DNA from: Heterostelium multicystogenum
Taxonomy: Eukaryota; Evosea; Eumycetozoa; Acytosteliales; Acytosteliaceae
NCBI GenBank assembly: GCA_003667245.1
Contig: RCNN01000187.1
Coordinates: 1 to 63,234, forward strand
Direction: 5' to 3'
Length of the DNA stretch: 63,234 bases
How positions within the stretch are numbered: position 1 is the first letter of the stretch; the number at the start of each line of letters is the position of its first letter. Made by a program: the position numbers and the translations under genes. Below, piece by piece: positions 24,686-38,700 of the stretch. Under the pieces are notes generated by a model, which made no database searches, was not told the DNA's origin, and saw nothing but the letters and a program-made list of their open reading frames with translations.

Positions 24686-26488
24686 ATGTATAAAAAATAG
24701 TAGTATTATTGCATGTATAGTATTTGTTATTTCATTGACTGTAATCTAGTTTGGTTGCCTATGAAGAGTCAGGTGGAGTACCTGTCTATGGTAAGTAGTA
24801 TAATATCTTTATTATATATTAGATAGATGATATAGATATATACTAATATCTTTTATTATATTCTTTGATTCTTTCTTTTTGTTAGTTATGTTACCATTAG
24901 ATACACTCTCGAATGATAATCAATTGGTAAATGCATCAACTTTATATCAACAATTGGTTTATTTAAAAGAAAATACAAAGATATCAGGGTAATACTCTTA
25001 ACTCTCACTCTCTTTATATTATTTACTATTTACTTACTTACTTACATTGTTTACTTTGAATGATAATGTATATATATTTAATATAGTGTTATGACTGATG
25101 TCTGGTGGGGATTGGTTGAACAACAACCGAATCAATATAATTGGTCCTGGGTATGTACTATACTAATGAAGTTACTTACTTTATATTAGTATTATGCATA
25201 CTAACTAAACTATTATTATTAGTTCATGAACAGCTTTTTAGTTTAATATCAAAAGCTAATTTAAATATTAAAGTTACTCTTTCTTTTCATCAATGTGGAG
25301 GTAATGTTGGTGATACTTGTAATATACCATTGCCTCCATGGGTATTGGCTGTTGGAAAGTCAAATCGTATGTTAGTCAATTTCTCTATTGTCACACCCTA
25401 CACCAGTTGACTGAAGACTAACTCCTATAATTTTATCATCAATGATTATTAGCCGATATTTTCTACACAGATCAATCAATGAATAGAGATCAAGAGTACT
25501 TGTCGTGTGGAATCGATTTGGAACCATTGTTTGGTGGAAGAACACCCGTCAATATTTACTCTGACTTTATGCAGAGCTTCAAAGAAAACTTTGCAGACTT
25601 GATGCCTGATATTCTTCGTGAGATTCAGGTTGGCCTTGGACCTGCTGGTGAGATGCGTTACCCTTCTTACCAGTTGGCCTACTGGACTTTCCCCGGAGTC
25701 GGTGAATTCCAATGCTACGACAAGTATCTACTGGCCCAGCTGGCAGCTGCCGCCAATAACTCTGGAAATCCATTGTGGGACACGCAGGCCCCGACAATGC
25801 CGGTACCTACAATAGTGTGCCATCGCAAACTGGATTTTTCAACAACGGATCCAGAACTATCAATCGACCTACGGTCAATTCTTCTTTGAATTGTATGCAG
25901 ACACACTCATTGCACATGGTGACCGTATCTTATCGCAGGCTAGCGACATTTTCGCCGGAACCAATGTCAACTTGACTGCCAAGGTTTCCGGAATTCACTG
26001 GTGGTATGGAGATCCCTCCCATGCCGCCGAGCTAACCTGCCGGTTACAAAAATGACCAAGGCCAAGCTTACATCAACATTGCCAACATGTTTGCCAAGCA
26101 CGGCGTAGCCTTTGATTTCACCTGTCTCGAAATGAGAGATAGTGAGCAACCACCAAGCTGTCTATGTAGACCAGAAGAATTGGTCGGACAAACCAAACAA
26201 AGCTGCAATTCAAGCACAAATTAGTAAGTTAATATTAACTTGTATCCAAATCTATTATTATTTCATATTAATAATATATATAATAGGTTATTCAGGTGAA
26301 AATGCACTTCAAAGATATGATCAAACAGCTTTACTCTGAAATTGAATACGAATCAACAAGATTTCAATGTTTTGATCGCTGGATTTTCATATCTGCGATT
26401 AGATGATTATTTATTAAGTAGCCAAGCTTTTCCAGTTTTCCAAAGCTTGTATCTGCAATGGCTTCACTTGAACCATAATATAATATAA
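24686..26488 (+). CDS. Secreted beta-amylase (glycoside hydrolase family 14)
   Basis: Six exons: 24686-24790, 24886-24988, 25087-25150, about 25222-25366, 25453-26223 and 26287-26488, with gtaagt/gtatgt donors. The N-terminus reads as a signal peptide once two indels are allowed. GH14 landmarks: VPVYVMLPLD, MTDVWWGLVE, the flexible-loop segment HQCGGNVGDTC with IPLPPWV, EIQVGLGPAGEMRYPSY (containing the general-acid Glu), GHAGPDNAGTYNS, KVSGIHWWYGDPSHAAE and FTCLEMRDSEQP (containing the general-base Glu). Length is about 460 aa, as in plant enzymes. The reaction releases beta-maltose from the non-reducing ends of alpha-1,4-glucans; a secreted or lysosomal form would digest ingested starch or glycogen. 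Frame breaks near 25780, 25850, 26035 and 26335 are single-base. Identification is secure; the cellular role is inferred. Confidence 0.93.
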
Positions 26489-27202
26489 TAATTATCACCA
26501 AAATAAAATAACAAAATTATTTAATATAGAAAGAAAAGGGAAAGGAAAAGAAAGGGAGACTGACACATGTTGATCCATTGTCAGTTTCTACCTACCTTCC
26601 AAATTTGTCTCTGAAATGTGTAATCTTTGATGTGACTGTCAATCAATGCCAATATTTTTAAAGTTCACTGGTGGGCGAGTTAAGAGATCTTTTTAAAAAT
26701 AAAAAACAACAGGAGTGGAGTGAACTTCTGCACAACTGTTTATTTCAAAAAGATAAGGTTAACTGTATACTTGTGTAACTGTGTTTCTTTAACCAAAGAA
26801 ATTAGTTTGTTTAAAGAAGCTAGAGAGAGAGATCATCAAGCAAGCAGTCAAGCAACCAAACAAACAAACATTACTATCAATCTATTAGAGTTTGATTGTC
26901 TGCTTTCTGGTCATATTCTTTAAACTTTTCTCATTGATTGATAATCTTTGTTATTATCATTTGCTTGTTGTTTGTTTGTTTATTTGTTTGTTTGTACAAC
27001 AGACAGACAAACAAACATACTATACTTTGGTTCATTGTCGTCGTTATCGTATTTTATCGTTAACGTACCTAATATAATATTAATATACAATCTATCTGTT
27101 GGTTGTTGACTATGCTTAAAGTAAAGTTGGTTTGTTGTTGTTCATTTACAAAAGTTGTTCAGTTTTGTCCATTGATAAGTGAGACTACTACTGAGCAACA
27201 AT
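26489..27202. other. Intergenic region with CAAA/TTTG repeats
   Basis: About 710 bp. It holds the 3' flank of the amylase gene and the promoter of the CCCH gene. Near 26965-27016 TTTG repeats are followed by CAAA repeats, giving an imperfect foldback. No gene recognised. Confidence 0.5.
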
Positions 27203-29173
27203 ATGTTCAAGACACAAACATTCAAGACAATAGACTGCCCTTTTCAAGAGCGGTGCAACTATGGCAATGAGATATGTCCTTTCCGACACAAAGATATCAG
27301 ACAACATCATGTAGTTGATGATCTATCTTTTCTCTTTGGAGGTGCGGATGTTAATCCCAGCAATACAATTGGTGCAGCAGCAACAGCAGCCTCTGTCACA
27401 GCAGCAAGCTTCTCCAGTAGCACAAGCCCAACAACAAGCACAGAGAGTGATCGAAGACGATGTTGGATTCATGTTTAGTCCTAACTCAACAGCAGCAACA
27501 GCAACCACAACAGGCTCAACAAAACTACAGAATGAATGGAAGTAGATAGATCTAACCAGTCTCCACAGAATGCACAGTCACAATTTGGATATAATCAACA
27601 GCAACAAAATAGACAACTGCAGCCACAACAACAAATACCGCAGCAGCAACCATATGTGGTCAACAGCAAGGTGGATACAATCAAGGATACAATAATCAAC
27701 AACAACAACAGCAACAAGGTGGATATAATCAAGGACAACTGGGTACAACCAAGGATACAATAATCAACAACAACAAACAAACAAGGTGGATATGGCCAGG
27801 GGTATGGCGGAAATCAACAAGGATACAACCAAGGCTATAACCAGCAGCAATACTCTGGATACAATCAACAAAGGTGGATTCAACAATCAACAAGGATTTC
27901 GACAACAGGGATACAATAACCAACCATATGGATACAATCCACAGCAACAACAAGGATACAACCAACAAGGTGGATACAATCAAGGATATGGCAATCAACA
28001 GCAACAACAAGGATATAACCAGCAATCATCTTATAATCAATATAATCAACCACAATACCAACAACAATCGCAATATTATCATAATTATAATCAACAGCAG
28101 CAACATCCAAACCAAACTACAGTCAATTCCAAGCATCAAACCAGCAACAACAACACCAACAACAGCAACCACAAACAACAACAACAAACAACAAACAACA
28201 ACAACAACCATATAACCGACAAAATATGACCTCAGCTTCATTACCACAGACACATCTTCAACCACTTTCACAACAACCTGTAGTGCAAGATCCAAGAAAA
28301 AGAGCGGCAGCTGCTGCACAACCTGTTGCTCCTGTCAAACACCATCTTGATGATAATGACAACGATTTTCCATCTTGACTCACAGGCCTCAAGTCCCATA
28401 CCCTCGCCGGTTGCCACAGCCAAGAAAATAAAAGGCAAAAGTAAAAGACACAAAGAAACAGGTAGATCAACAAGATCTATCTGATGGCAGCTCAACAGAG
28501 GGCAGCAGTTAGCACTAGTAAACACTGCCACCAAAGAAGCAATATAAATTCCTCATCAATCGGCGATCCAGCTCCTGTTTCCTATCCCATACCCCTGAAA
28601 CAAAATGACAACATCTGCTACCGTATCGAATGTACCATTAACTATCAACATGACACCAACCAAAGCCACTTCTTCCACATCGACAACACCACTCAATACC
28701 TCATCGTCTTCAATACCCATGCCTGCAACAAAGACTGAGACACCTACGACTCAAGCGCCAGTGCTCGATGTTCAGAAGCTCAAGACATCAATCTGGAACC
28801 CATCACTCAAGAATGTCCTATCGAAAGGCACCATCACAAGACATGCTTAACATTCATATCCAACGAGAACTACGACGTCAACAAAATGGAAATCACTTGT
28901 ATTGAAACAGCACAGCTTCCAACCCATACCGGTAGAATCAAGGGCAAAAGTACCAAGATCTATCAGACAATCGTAAGTTTTCCAACATCTTCTCAAATGT
29001 TACTAAAACAAACACTTACTTCTTCCTATAACTCTGCTATCATCAACAACCACTCTAGGATTTTATTTTATATTTAGAGAAATGTATAGAGACTATATCA
29101 TCTAGTACTACAGCAATTGAAGCATCGAAGTCCAAGAAGAGAAACTCTATTCCACAGCCACCAGTAAAATGGT
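27203..29173 (+). CDS. CCCH zinc-finger protein with prion-like Q/N/G/Y domain; REXO1-like N-terminal part
   Basis: The ATG at 27203 starts MFKTQTFKTIDCPFQERC, then NYGNEICPFRH: one CX5CX6CX3H finger at residues 11-29, placed at the extreme N-terminus as in RNA exonuclease REXO1 (which has IDCPY..C..CHFRH). A long low-complexity tract follows (27370-28230) of Gln/Asn with many GYNQ-type units, composition typical of prion-like domains. Further on are Pro/Ser/Thr-rich DNA, SIWNPSLKN, and a segment reading KVPRSIRQ then MYRDYI, split by an intron (donor at about 28972, acceptor near 29078), reminiscent of the VP..VRQ motif that precedes the REXO exonuclease. The DEDDh nuclease domain itself is not in the following DNA. 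Frames switch repeatedly within the repeats. RNA binding is likely from the finger; nuclease activity is not supported. Confidence 0.5.
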
Positions 29174-29763
29174 AAGTTACAAATATCAAAATACATACAA
29201 CTCAAATGAGTTGCATGTATTGCAATTGCAATCATAAGAAAGAATACAATAACTAATCCAGTCCCCCAATTACAAATGTAATTACAAATAATAGTATATT
29301 TTAAATTTAGTTGAAAATGAATTACCAAATTACCTAAAACAACTATCTGGTATATATCACAATAAAAAAATACATTTAAATTTAATATATATATTATATA
29401 TTTCCAATATTCACCAATTGAAACTGAAACCATAATATAATATATTTCAAAGCAACCCTAAATGCAAAATTAAAATACCATCCCCAAAATGCAAAATAGA
29501 TATTTTGCATTGGAATGTTCAGTTTCCTTTTTAAAATACAATAGGTATTTTTTATAAAGGGGTTAATTGTATGTGATTGTCATCAGATTTAAGCCTTATT
29601 TATTTTTAACAACATTCTTATTTATCATATATATATTTTGAATATAATATTCAGTTATTAGTTAGTTTAAAAGAAGCATCTAAAGACTTCTATCCTTTAT
29701 TACTAAACTACATACAATAAACGACAAACAACCTAAAGAAGGGAAGAGAAGATCTATCATACA
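29174..29763. repeat. Non-coding segment with a cluster of palindromes
   Basis: Between the last readable exon of the CCCH gene and the spatacsin ATG. Short inverted repeats crowd it: 29193-29218 (12-base arms, 11 matching), 29219-29232 (ATTGCAATTGCAAT, perfect), 29268-29283 (AATTAC/GTAATT) and 29489-29510 (ATGCAAAATA-type arms around a short loop). No exon of a nuclease domain is visible. Could be an intron or 3' flank carrying a small foldback element, plus the spatacsin promoter. Confidence 0.5.
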
Positions 29764-32700
29764 ATGGAGAACTTACCATTGCTTATTAGATCGATTCCTG
29801 TTTCAAAGTGGCCAGTGGGTTGTAGGCCAATTGATCAGAAGCTTACCCTGCTGTCAGATGTTCGGTCGGAACCTTCATTGCTACATTGACTTCACCAAAA
29901 CAGCAACAACAACATCAACAGCTGCAGATTGGTAACAGCTGTCAGTTGCATATATTGAATGTCAGCGGAGTTCAGTCTTTGTATACCAACAGCAGCCACA
30001 GACGTGGCAGTGGATCATCCAATGACATCGACTTGTTCAAGTCATCGATTACACTGGATCACAGCCACAGTGGCCTCAATGCACAGCAGCCACAGATACA
30101 TGAGATTGAGATCAGTCCGCTGGGCGACGTGGTCAGCCAGATTGTCAGCAACCAGCTGGCCACTGTGGGCGAGCGCATGCAGTGGTGCAGGCCATCCCCA
30201 TGTATTCTACCATAGCCCTGTACTCTAGCGAAATCGAGTTGATCAATGATGTGCCAGCGATGCTTGCATTCACATCGTCGACCACAGCATCACAGTCGTC
30301 TCTTCACATATTGTCTATTTTCAAACAGCAGCAGCAACAACAACAACAACAGCAATATCATCAAAACAACAACATTGGCAACAAATATAAAGTAAAGAAG
30401 CAGTTGACAGTGATATCAACTGATACCAGCGACATTCAAGGTTCTGCCAAACTCTTTAGCAATTCGCAACATGCTTCATCGTTTCAATTCCATTCATTTA
30501 CAATTACATACAGTCAAATTTTATCGCTAATACAAGTGGAGCCAGATGGTAAGATAGGATAGATACTTACCTTGTGCTAGATCACATTGCATTTGAACTA
30601 ACATTCCTCTTGACTTCAAGTCAATGAAAGGTCAATTTACAGATTATACCATGCGACAAGGTCGGTCAGCTAGTTGTGCTTATCAACTACCTAAGAGTAG
30701 TCATTATTAAGATCAAACAGGTGGATCTCAGTCGATTTGTAGTATATGTTGATCGACACTTTAGTTTGGTGTCAACGGTCGACTCTGATGATGAGCTATC
30801 CGATGAGGAAGAGGAAGAAGAGGAAGAAGAGCACAATGAACAAAACGAAGACAATGATAAAGACAATGATACACTACAGATATTTAAGATAGTCGATAAG
30901 TGGCTGTTCAAATTCAACAGAAATACATTGTACTCTCAGAAATTGGAGATATGGAGTTTGAATGGTAGACAAAGAGGAACTTTAGATGTGCTCAACTACC
31001 TTAGAAAGTATCACTTACTTGATTCCAAATCAAACAACTACAACACTGGTAAGTACTGGCCACCAAGACCCAGGACCCGTATCTCAAACTAACCAGGTGT
31101 TTACTTTTGTTGCATATCTAGATGAAACAGGTGACAGATCTATTGCATTCATCAAGGACATATCGGTGTCCTCTGACAAAGAGTTGCTGACTGTGTTGGA
31201 CGACAAGGAAAGAATCTTTGTGATATCGCTCGATCATTACTTCCAAACTGTCGAGCAACCTGCTTATCAAACAACCGATTTGGTTTGTTATGATAGCCAG
31301 TTCAATAGAGAGACGGAGGCTGCTCATGCGCTGTGCCCTCTACTTACGACAGTGTTGACACAAATCTAGCAGGAGGAGCGGGAAGTAGCAGTTTAGGAAG
31401 CAGCCACCATGGAAGCCACCATGGTAGTTTCAGCAAATACGCCGACATGAATGGAGGTGAAGCAATCATAATAGCCACAACGACCTCTCCTCAATGACCG
31501 CATCGGTAAAGGACACTGACACCGATAACCCAACAGACAACGACGATGCATCGGACACTGATTACGAGGATTCTGATGATCTAATGGAGGAAGATCTCTT
31601 TCTTATGCATTGGTATGAAAGCGAAGACAGCAAGTGCATGCCATTGGACTCGATCAAGAGTACGATAGCATGGTATCTTGGTTGCCAAATCACCCAATCA
31701 ACTATCCTTCGAATGGCTATAAAATAAGCAACATCAACAGCATGAATAGCAACGTCAGCAGTAATAGTAGCATTGCCAATGAAAGCAGTATTGTTGGAAG
31801 TCTCGCCAAAAGACAGCTGTCAAGAGAGAGTTCATTCAGCAATGTTTCGGCGCTCAACAGGTCAGCTTCCATCCAAGACTTCACGTCTAACATCGACTCG
31901 TCGTCAGTATCATCATTTGACAAGAAGCTGTCGTCGTCCAACGAAGCAGTTAGCACTGAACTATACCAGGTGGCTGAGGATTTGAATTGCTATTTGCTGA
32001 CTTTGAACAATGTTGGTGTGAGCTTGGGACAATCTTGGCAGTTGGTGCATTCACGTGTGTGGGTCACTCCACTTGTCATTGTCTATCAACGAGATTATTT
32101 CGACAGTAATACTATGGACTGAGCACAGAGTTCCACTTGATCAGCAGGTCTGACCCATTCACAAACCAATCGATGCACAGCTACAACGAAAAGATGCAGA
32201 CGGTCATTTTGGGCGACCAGTCTTTCTTCTACATCAGCAGTGCTGGTCTCAATGTGATTCTCATTAACCAGAACCAACAACAGATTCTCAACAATCTCAT
32301 CATGTTTGAAGGAAGTGCAAGTGCAAATCATCTGTGTGAGATAAACAACTGGAACAAGAGGGATCTGAAGATCCACGCGCTGCAACTCGGTCTCAAATAC
32401 AGACAACTCGATGTCGTTGAACCAGCACTCAAATCGCTGGACTTGGATCAGCAACTTATTGGAAGCAGATTACTTGTGAACACAATCCTCGAATACACAG
32501 CTAATGCATCCAATGCCAACGTTCACAATGAGTCGTTCACCTCAGAACTTCTACACATGGAATGAACTTTATTGGACTTATTATCAAGGATCGTGCATCT
32601 CTGGTCCACGCTGCCATCCCACACCTGGGCGACAGCTCCTCCCAGCTGAACTTCAATTGACTGAAACTCTTACAACTCCATTGAATCAATCCAACTTGAC

Positions 32701-35700
32701 ACTATCATCACTCAATGTAATTCTATCGCCTTCATCCAACAGTAGAGGAGACAGTGGCAGCCATGGCTCCTCAGCTAGCACCGCTGGTGACATCAGCTCA
32801 CCCATCCAGGATCTATTGAATTTCACAACTATATTAGAAGCATTTAGAATGTTCCAAAAACAACAGCAACCATCATCTAAAGCCAAGTCCAACATCAGTT
32901 ATGCTAATCGCAATCCAATGTCTATTCCGGATCTATCCAACACCTCAACAGTTCGGCTGTGTTGTTGTCTTCCGATGAGATTGACATGGGCCCTGGTTTG
33001 GTGGCTTGTGCGAACGTTGGGAACGAATGGAAGAGTTGGAGCTCGTCCAAAGAGTCACTTTCCAACAATACTGTATCGTCGGCCATTGCTTTATAAACTG
33101 GAAGCGTGAACGTAGTGGGTTGTTGCTTTCTAATTCGCAATTCCTAGAGATGGATGGCGGTGGCACACCCACAAATAATCCAATGAATCGCTCTCAGGAT
33201 AGCCAACTTCCAAAGATCATTCCATCAAATGGAACTTTCACACTTGCACATTCCAACAGATCGCAGCATGTCTGGTGTACCAAGCCATCAGCCAGGCTCA
33301 GTTGGAGCCAGCTCTAGACTATCTTGCTCACTTGGGTCAACCAATCGTGCCCCATCTTCGACAGATCGCTCTTTCCACATCCCGACGTTCTATTCGTTTC
33401 TCTTCTCTTAGACGCACTTGCCAAACCATCCACTGGCAACTGACAGATCTATATTCTCTAATGAATTCCTCGCATTGATGGCCTTTGCCAAGCAAATCGA
33501 AAACCCTCTATCCAAATCCAAGCTACTATCGTGAGTTCTCACGGTTATCCTTTAGATATCGTCCCTTCCATGAGTCGCGGCCACCACCCTTGCTCCAGTC
33601 ATCACAGTCTCCGCCCATTGGACTTCCTAGACATGCCGCATTCGAGAGTCAAACTATCGACGACGACCTCAAGCCACTTTGTCAAGAAGTCGATGATATC
33701 CTCCCGGACACCGAGAACAACTATGGATTCCATATTGTCACTCACAACATTGGTGGAAGCAGTGGAAATATATACCAACAAATGCCAAACAATAGTTTCC
33801 TTCAAGCACAGTTGCGTCAAGACACTGGCCGAAAAATCACACTGTATCCACCCATCAAGAATGATATTCCTTTCCAATCGGTCGATAATAACGATATAGG
33901 TTACAGCCATTTCACACTCAACTGGGCCTCCAAATGGTCTTCACTCACCAAAGAGCGTATCTTAATTGATCGTGGTTTGAGTTGGACAAACGAGACCGTA
34001 TTGCCCGTCTTTTCTTTGCCGTTTCACATTCACGGTCTCAAGACGTAGTGGCTTGGGTCGACAACGAGTTGACAACCACTGAAATCATTTACTTTAGATC
34101 GCTATTATTATCAGAGTTCCAGCACCACCAACAGCAACAACTTCAAACCCATACAGCAACAGCAACCAGACGAATCAGTTTTAGAGCTACATAAATCCAT
34201 CTACCAAGCTATGACGATTGCAATGCCATTTATCAAAAGATATTTTTCTTGAATCAATTGGCAAGACACAGAATATTTATGTTGGATTTGGAAACTGCTC
34301 CACTCTTCTATATCGACAGCCGTAACCTCAACAACACCAAGGAAATGATTCTTCTTAAACGATTGTCCAATACATGCCAACTCTTCCCTGTGCTAAACAA
34401 TGGCGTGTGCAACCACATTCCTATCCGCTTAGCTTGGTTCTTCCATTGGCGAGACATCACCATTCCACAGATTCTTTATTAATTTCTGTATTGAAAATAA
34501 CAATATGATGCTGCTGTCTAGTTACATCCAATCCTATCAGCTCGCTACCCCAAGTCAATGTTCGTGCACAACACATTGGAGTCGACCAACTGGACTCATT
34601 GAGCTCCGAGTCCCAGCTGCTCTTCTTGCTTCGTACTCGTTCACCTGCAGACTTGCTGCGTGCCCAACGTAGTCAACATGGCGATGACTCTCCACACCAA
34701 ACCACCCTTGGAGGCCACCGGTATCGATGGATTCCTTTCTACCTTGAACAGTGCCATTGCTGCCAACCGTCCTTTGCTTGCTTTATCAGCAATGATCTAT
34801 GCTCCAACCAGCATTGCATCTCTCCTAACAGATGTGACAGACCATGGAACCAAGCTAGATACCAACGCACTCCTACAAGCATTCAAACAAAATCCAACCC
34901 TCTATTCCAAGTTGGCCGCAGTTCCAAAAGCAATCAACTTTCAAACCAAACAAACGATCCATGTCCAAACCAAGAGATATCATCAGTTCCAAGTCTGACA
35001 TTACACTCTCTGAGATCATTGAGGCTAACTCTACTTTTTCGATAGATCACTCTTTGGAGCTGTGGGAGCTGATCCTCTTTCGCTCAGAGTTCCCGATATT
35101 GCAAGCCAACAATTCAAAGAGGCATATATCGACAGAATCGATGTGTTCTACTATCTTGAGAAGGGACGTCCTATGCGTGCCTACCAGTTCCCTCGTTGAT
35201 ACTCAGGGTCAAAAATCATTTGATCAGCTCCCAGAAGAATATATCAGTCTTATCGGATGGCTCATTCGTTCATTTGTCCTCAATAGAGTCAACGATGAAA
35301 CATCGGTATGTTCTGCCATTACGCTCTTGGAGTTGATGAATCTCAAATTCCTTGCAACTATGATCAAGTTGGATTATACTGTTGCCAAGAGAATCATTGA
35401 TCATGGCCAATCCAGCAGCAAAGAAGAATCCGAGTCGAATCCCTTCGATCAATTGATTTGATTAATATATTCTTATCTATGTATCCAGCTCCATCCACTC
35501 TTCCTCTCAAACACAGTAAAGTATCACATCGACAGGTTGTTGCAGGTACCCCCAATCTCAAAAGATTATCAATGCATTCGAGGCTACCTTACAGATAGAT
35601 GAGCCATCAGCGAATCCAACTCAAATTGGACCATTCTCTCTCGATTCTGCAGGTCCACTCTGTTTCCTTGGTTACTCGTCGATTAGAATATCTTGCACGT

Positions 35701-38700
35701 CAAGATAACTGTTGGCATTCCTCTACGAGTCTCAACAACATCAGTTCCCAATGTCACAAATCTCCAAGATTGTCAAGATGTTCTCCAATCAAGGTATTCG
35801 TTCACACCTCACACTTGTTCTGGAGCAAATCTCGTCACAGCGTCTTCGTGTCCACGATACTCCTCCACCTACAACTAACTCTGAGCTCCTGTCACTCTCA
35901 ATACAATTCAATCCAATCGAACCAACCAAGATGTCCCACGACATTATGGATTATCTACTTTCTTCCTATCGTACAACGGACCCAGCCAACTATTTACTCT
36001 ACTATGCTGTCACCCACGAACGTGCCCTTCTTGCTGTCCTTGCTTGTATCGCAGCTGCCGAACACAAACAAACCTCCATCAATACTACTGTATGCTTAGT
36101 AACTTGGTTGACAGTCTGCATTCCATCGTTACATACCCATCTATTGAATGTCTCACAAAGCAAACCATTCAACGATGAAGTTGACGACGACTCTGATAGT
36201 GACCAAATTCCAATTCAACCCCAAATGGACACAGGATGATTTACATATAGCCATTCACTACATTGTTCAAAATAGAAAGACATTCATTCTCCTACAAGGT
36301 CTAAAGATTTTCAATGCCACAAAGCCCACTGATGACATTCCTCAAATTCATCAACCAGTTCCACCAATATCGTTTCGAAGACTCTGAAAACAGCTTGAGA
36401 CTTTTTATTGAAGAGTTGGGACGTGTCCAGCATGACCAAAGCTACCATTAGACGCTTGGCCATTGATGTTTGTGAAAGGATTGCTCGATCTCTACAGTTC
36501 CTACGAAAGAGAGCACTTCCTTGGAATACTGCACCGCTCCGGTCTTTCAAACAACTTCTCGACTCTCTTCTCCACTCTTCACTTGATGAAGCGTACCATG
36601 TTGGAAGACAAAAATATCCGTTTGGATCCAAAGGTCATCATCGATCGTCTGCTGGAAAAGAATCTATTTGCAGAAGCAAGAACCTACTCTAACGAGAATC
36701 ATCTGGACAAGGACATTATCACCTTGGCCGAAGTCGAGTCACTTGTTGCTCACTACAAACATGGATGCCTGTGGGAATTGGAGCAGGAGCGTATCAATCT
36801 CTGGAAGAAATGCCAGCACTATTTTTTCATTCATCAGTGCCGTCCTGAAGTAGCTGGTGATTTCTTCCATCAGATCTCTCAGAAATTACGCACCTTCCAA
36901 CGAAAAGGTATTCCTACTCCAAACCACTGCTGACTGGTTTGAAAAGAGAGCAAACAGTCCCCAGCAAATTCAGCAACTGGAGGATTTGAAGAAGCAGATT
37001 CTACTGATCTCTGTTGGACTCTCTTTGGAGAGTGAACAACAAGATGAACGTGACTCCTCTTCTACTTCGGTCTCTCCATCAACTTCTCCATACAGACCAT
37101 CTCACATGCCACACTCCTCATTTACATCACCATTGCAATCACCTTCTACATCTCTATCGTCTTCACCAGATAATTTTGATCCCAACCCTTTCCGTGAGCA
37201 TATTAAAAAACAACAGAACAGCAACAACAATAGATATTCTATTTCTCCACCTTCTAGTGGAGGAAGCTTTGGAGTTGGTGCCATACCAATGTCCTCTATG
37301 ACTCCAATTTCGATGTCAACTCCATATCTATCACCATCGAAACCAACTCCACGTTTGGATCCAATGTCCATCGATCCAAAGGGACTTGATAATGTTATTG
37401 CGAAATTGCTCAACTCTGGAAACTATGCTCAAGCCGAACAAATCTCAAAGCAATTCTCATTCAAAAGTGTTGATTACGAAATCATTTTGACAATGATATC
37501 GGTTGCAAACAAAACGATCTCTCCAAGTCCACATTCATTCTCTCCAACTATATTGGCAATTTTGGAAAACAGTTATCATGGATTGAAATGGATCAAACAG
37601 CAAAATGAACAACAACAAAGTATGAATAGCAGTACATCGCTGATTGGTTCATCTTTGAACTCCAATGGTACCAATTCGAATCCAACTTCACTGGCACTTG
37701 AGGCATTGTCATCTTGTTGCAACTTGGCCAAGGAGGCAGCCAAGTCTATTCTTACCAAATACAATGTCAGCCAAAAGCTTTCAATGAACTACTCAGATCT
37801 ACAATTGGAGAATCACTATGATATTGTCAATCTTCTCCTGCTCCAAGGAAAAGAATGCTTCCGACTCATCAAATCATATATATCTACCAACCATTTGGAT
37901 CTCTCCAAGATAAATATTCAACTGGCAGACACTTTTGCAAAGGCTGTCAAGGTTATGTTCCCTGTGAAATCATCTCTGACCAAATCCATTTCGAGTACCA
38001 ATATATCTGGGGACCTTTCTGGAAATCGTAGTGCACCTTCAACACCACAGAAATCATCAAATAATTCTCACAACTCTTTGAATGACAGTGGTGGAAACTC
38101 AATGGCAGCTGGTGGAGTAGATCCTAACTGGACATCGGAGGAGTTCAATGAGTACCTCAGATTGGGTCGTGATCCATTTACATTTGGTATGCGTCTATTG
38201 GAGTCAACCGGAATCGATTTTGACAAGGCAGCTGTGACCAGCTCTCCTATCATCGCCAAACCAAACTCGCTTTCTCCCTCTGGAATGGAAGCAGAAGTCG
38301 AGTTGTTTGTACGTGCTCACTTCTGTTTTGTTGTTGCATGCAGTGTAGATGGAAGTATTCTAGTTCAAAACATTGTAAAATCACGTATCAATTACTATGC
38401 AGATGCAGGACAGTTTAAATTGTTGGTTCGTCTCATTACTGGAATGCAATGTTACAATGAACTGCAAGGTATTTTAGATATCCTCCTCCAACACGACAGC
38501 TTTGAGCTCTTACTTTCGTAAGAAGATCAACCAACACGAGGATCGTCATGGTTTGAAAATTGCACTACATAGCTATCTCCTCAAGAAACAACCACTCTAC
38601 CAGGACAAGCTGGAAATGTTGTTCTATCGTTTCAATATGTATCGTGAAATTGCAGCACTACACGAACATCGTGCCAAACAAAAATTGGAGTCAATCATCA

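Noticed and set aside
27578..28110. Minus-strand open frames opposite the poly-Q/N domain
   Set aside because: They are complements of CAA/CAG/AAC repeats (Val/Leu/Cys/Ile strings) and follow from the plus-strand coding repeat.
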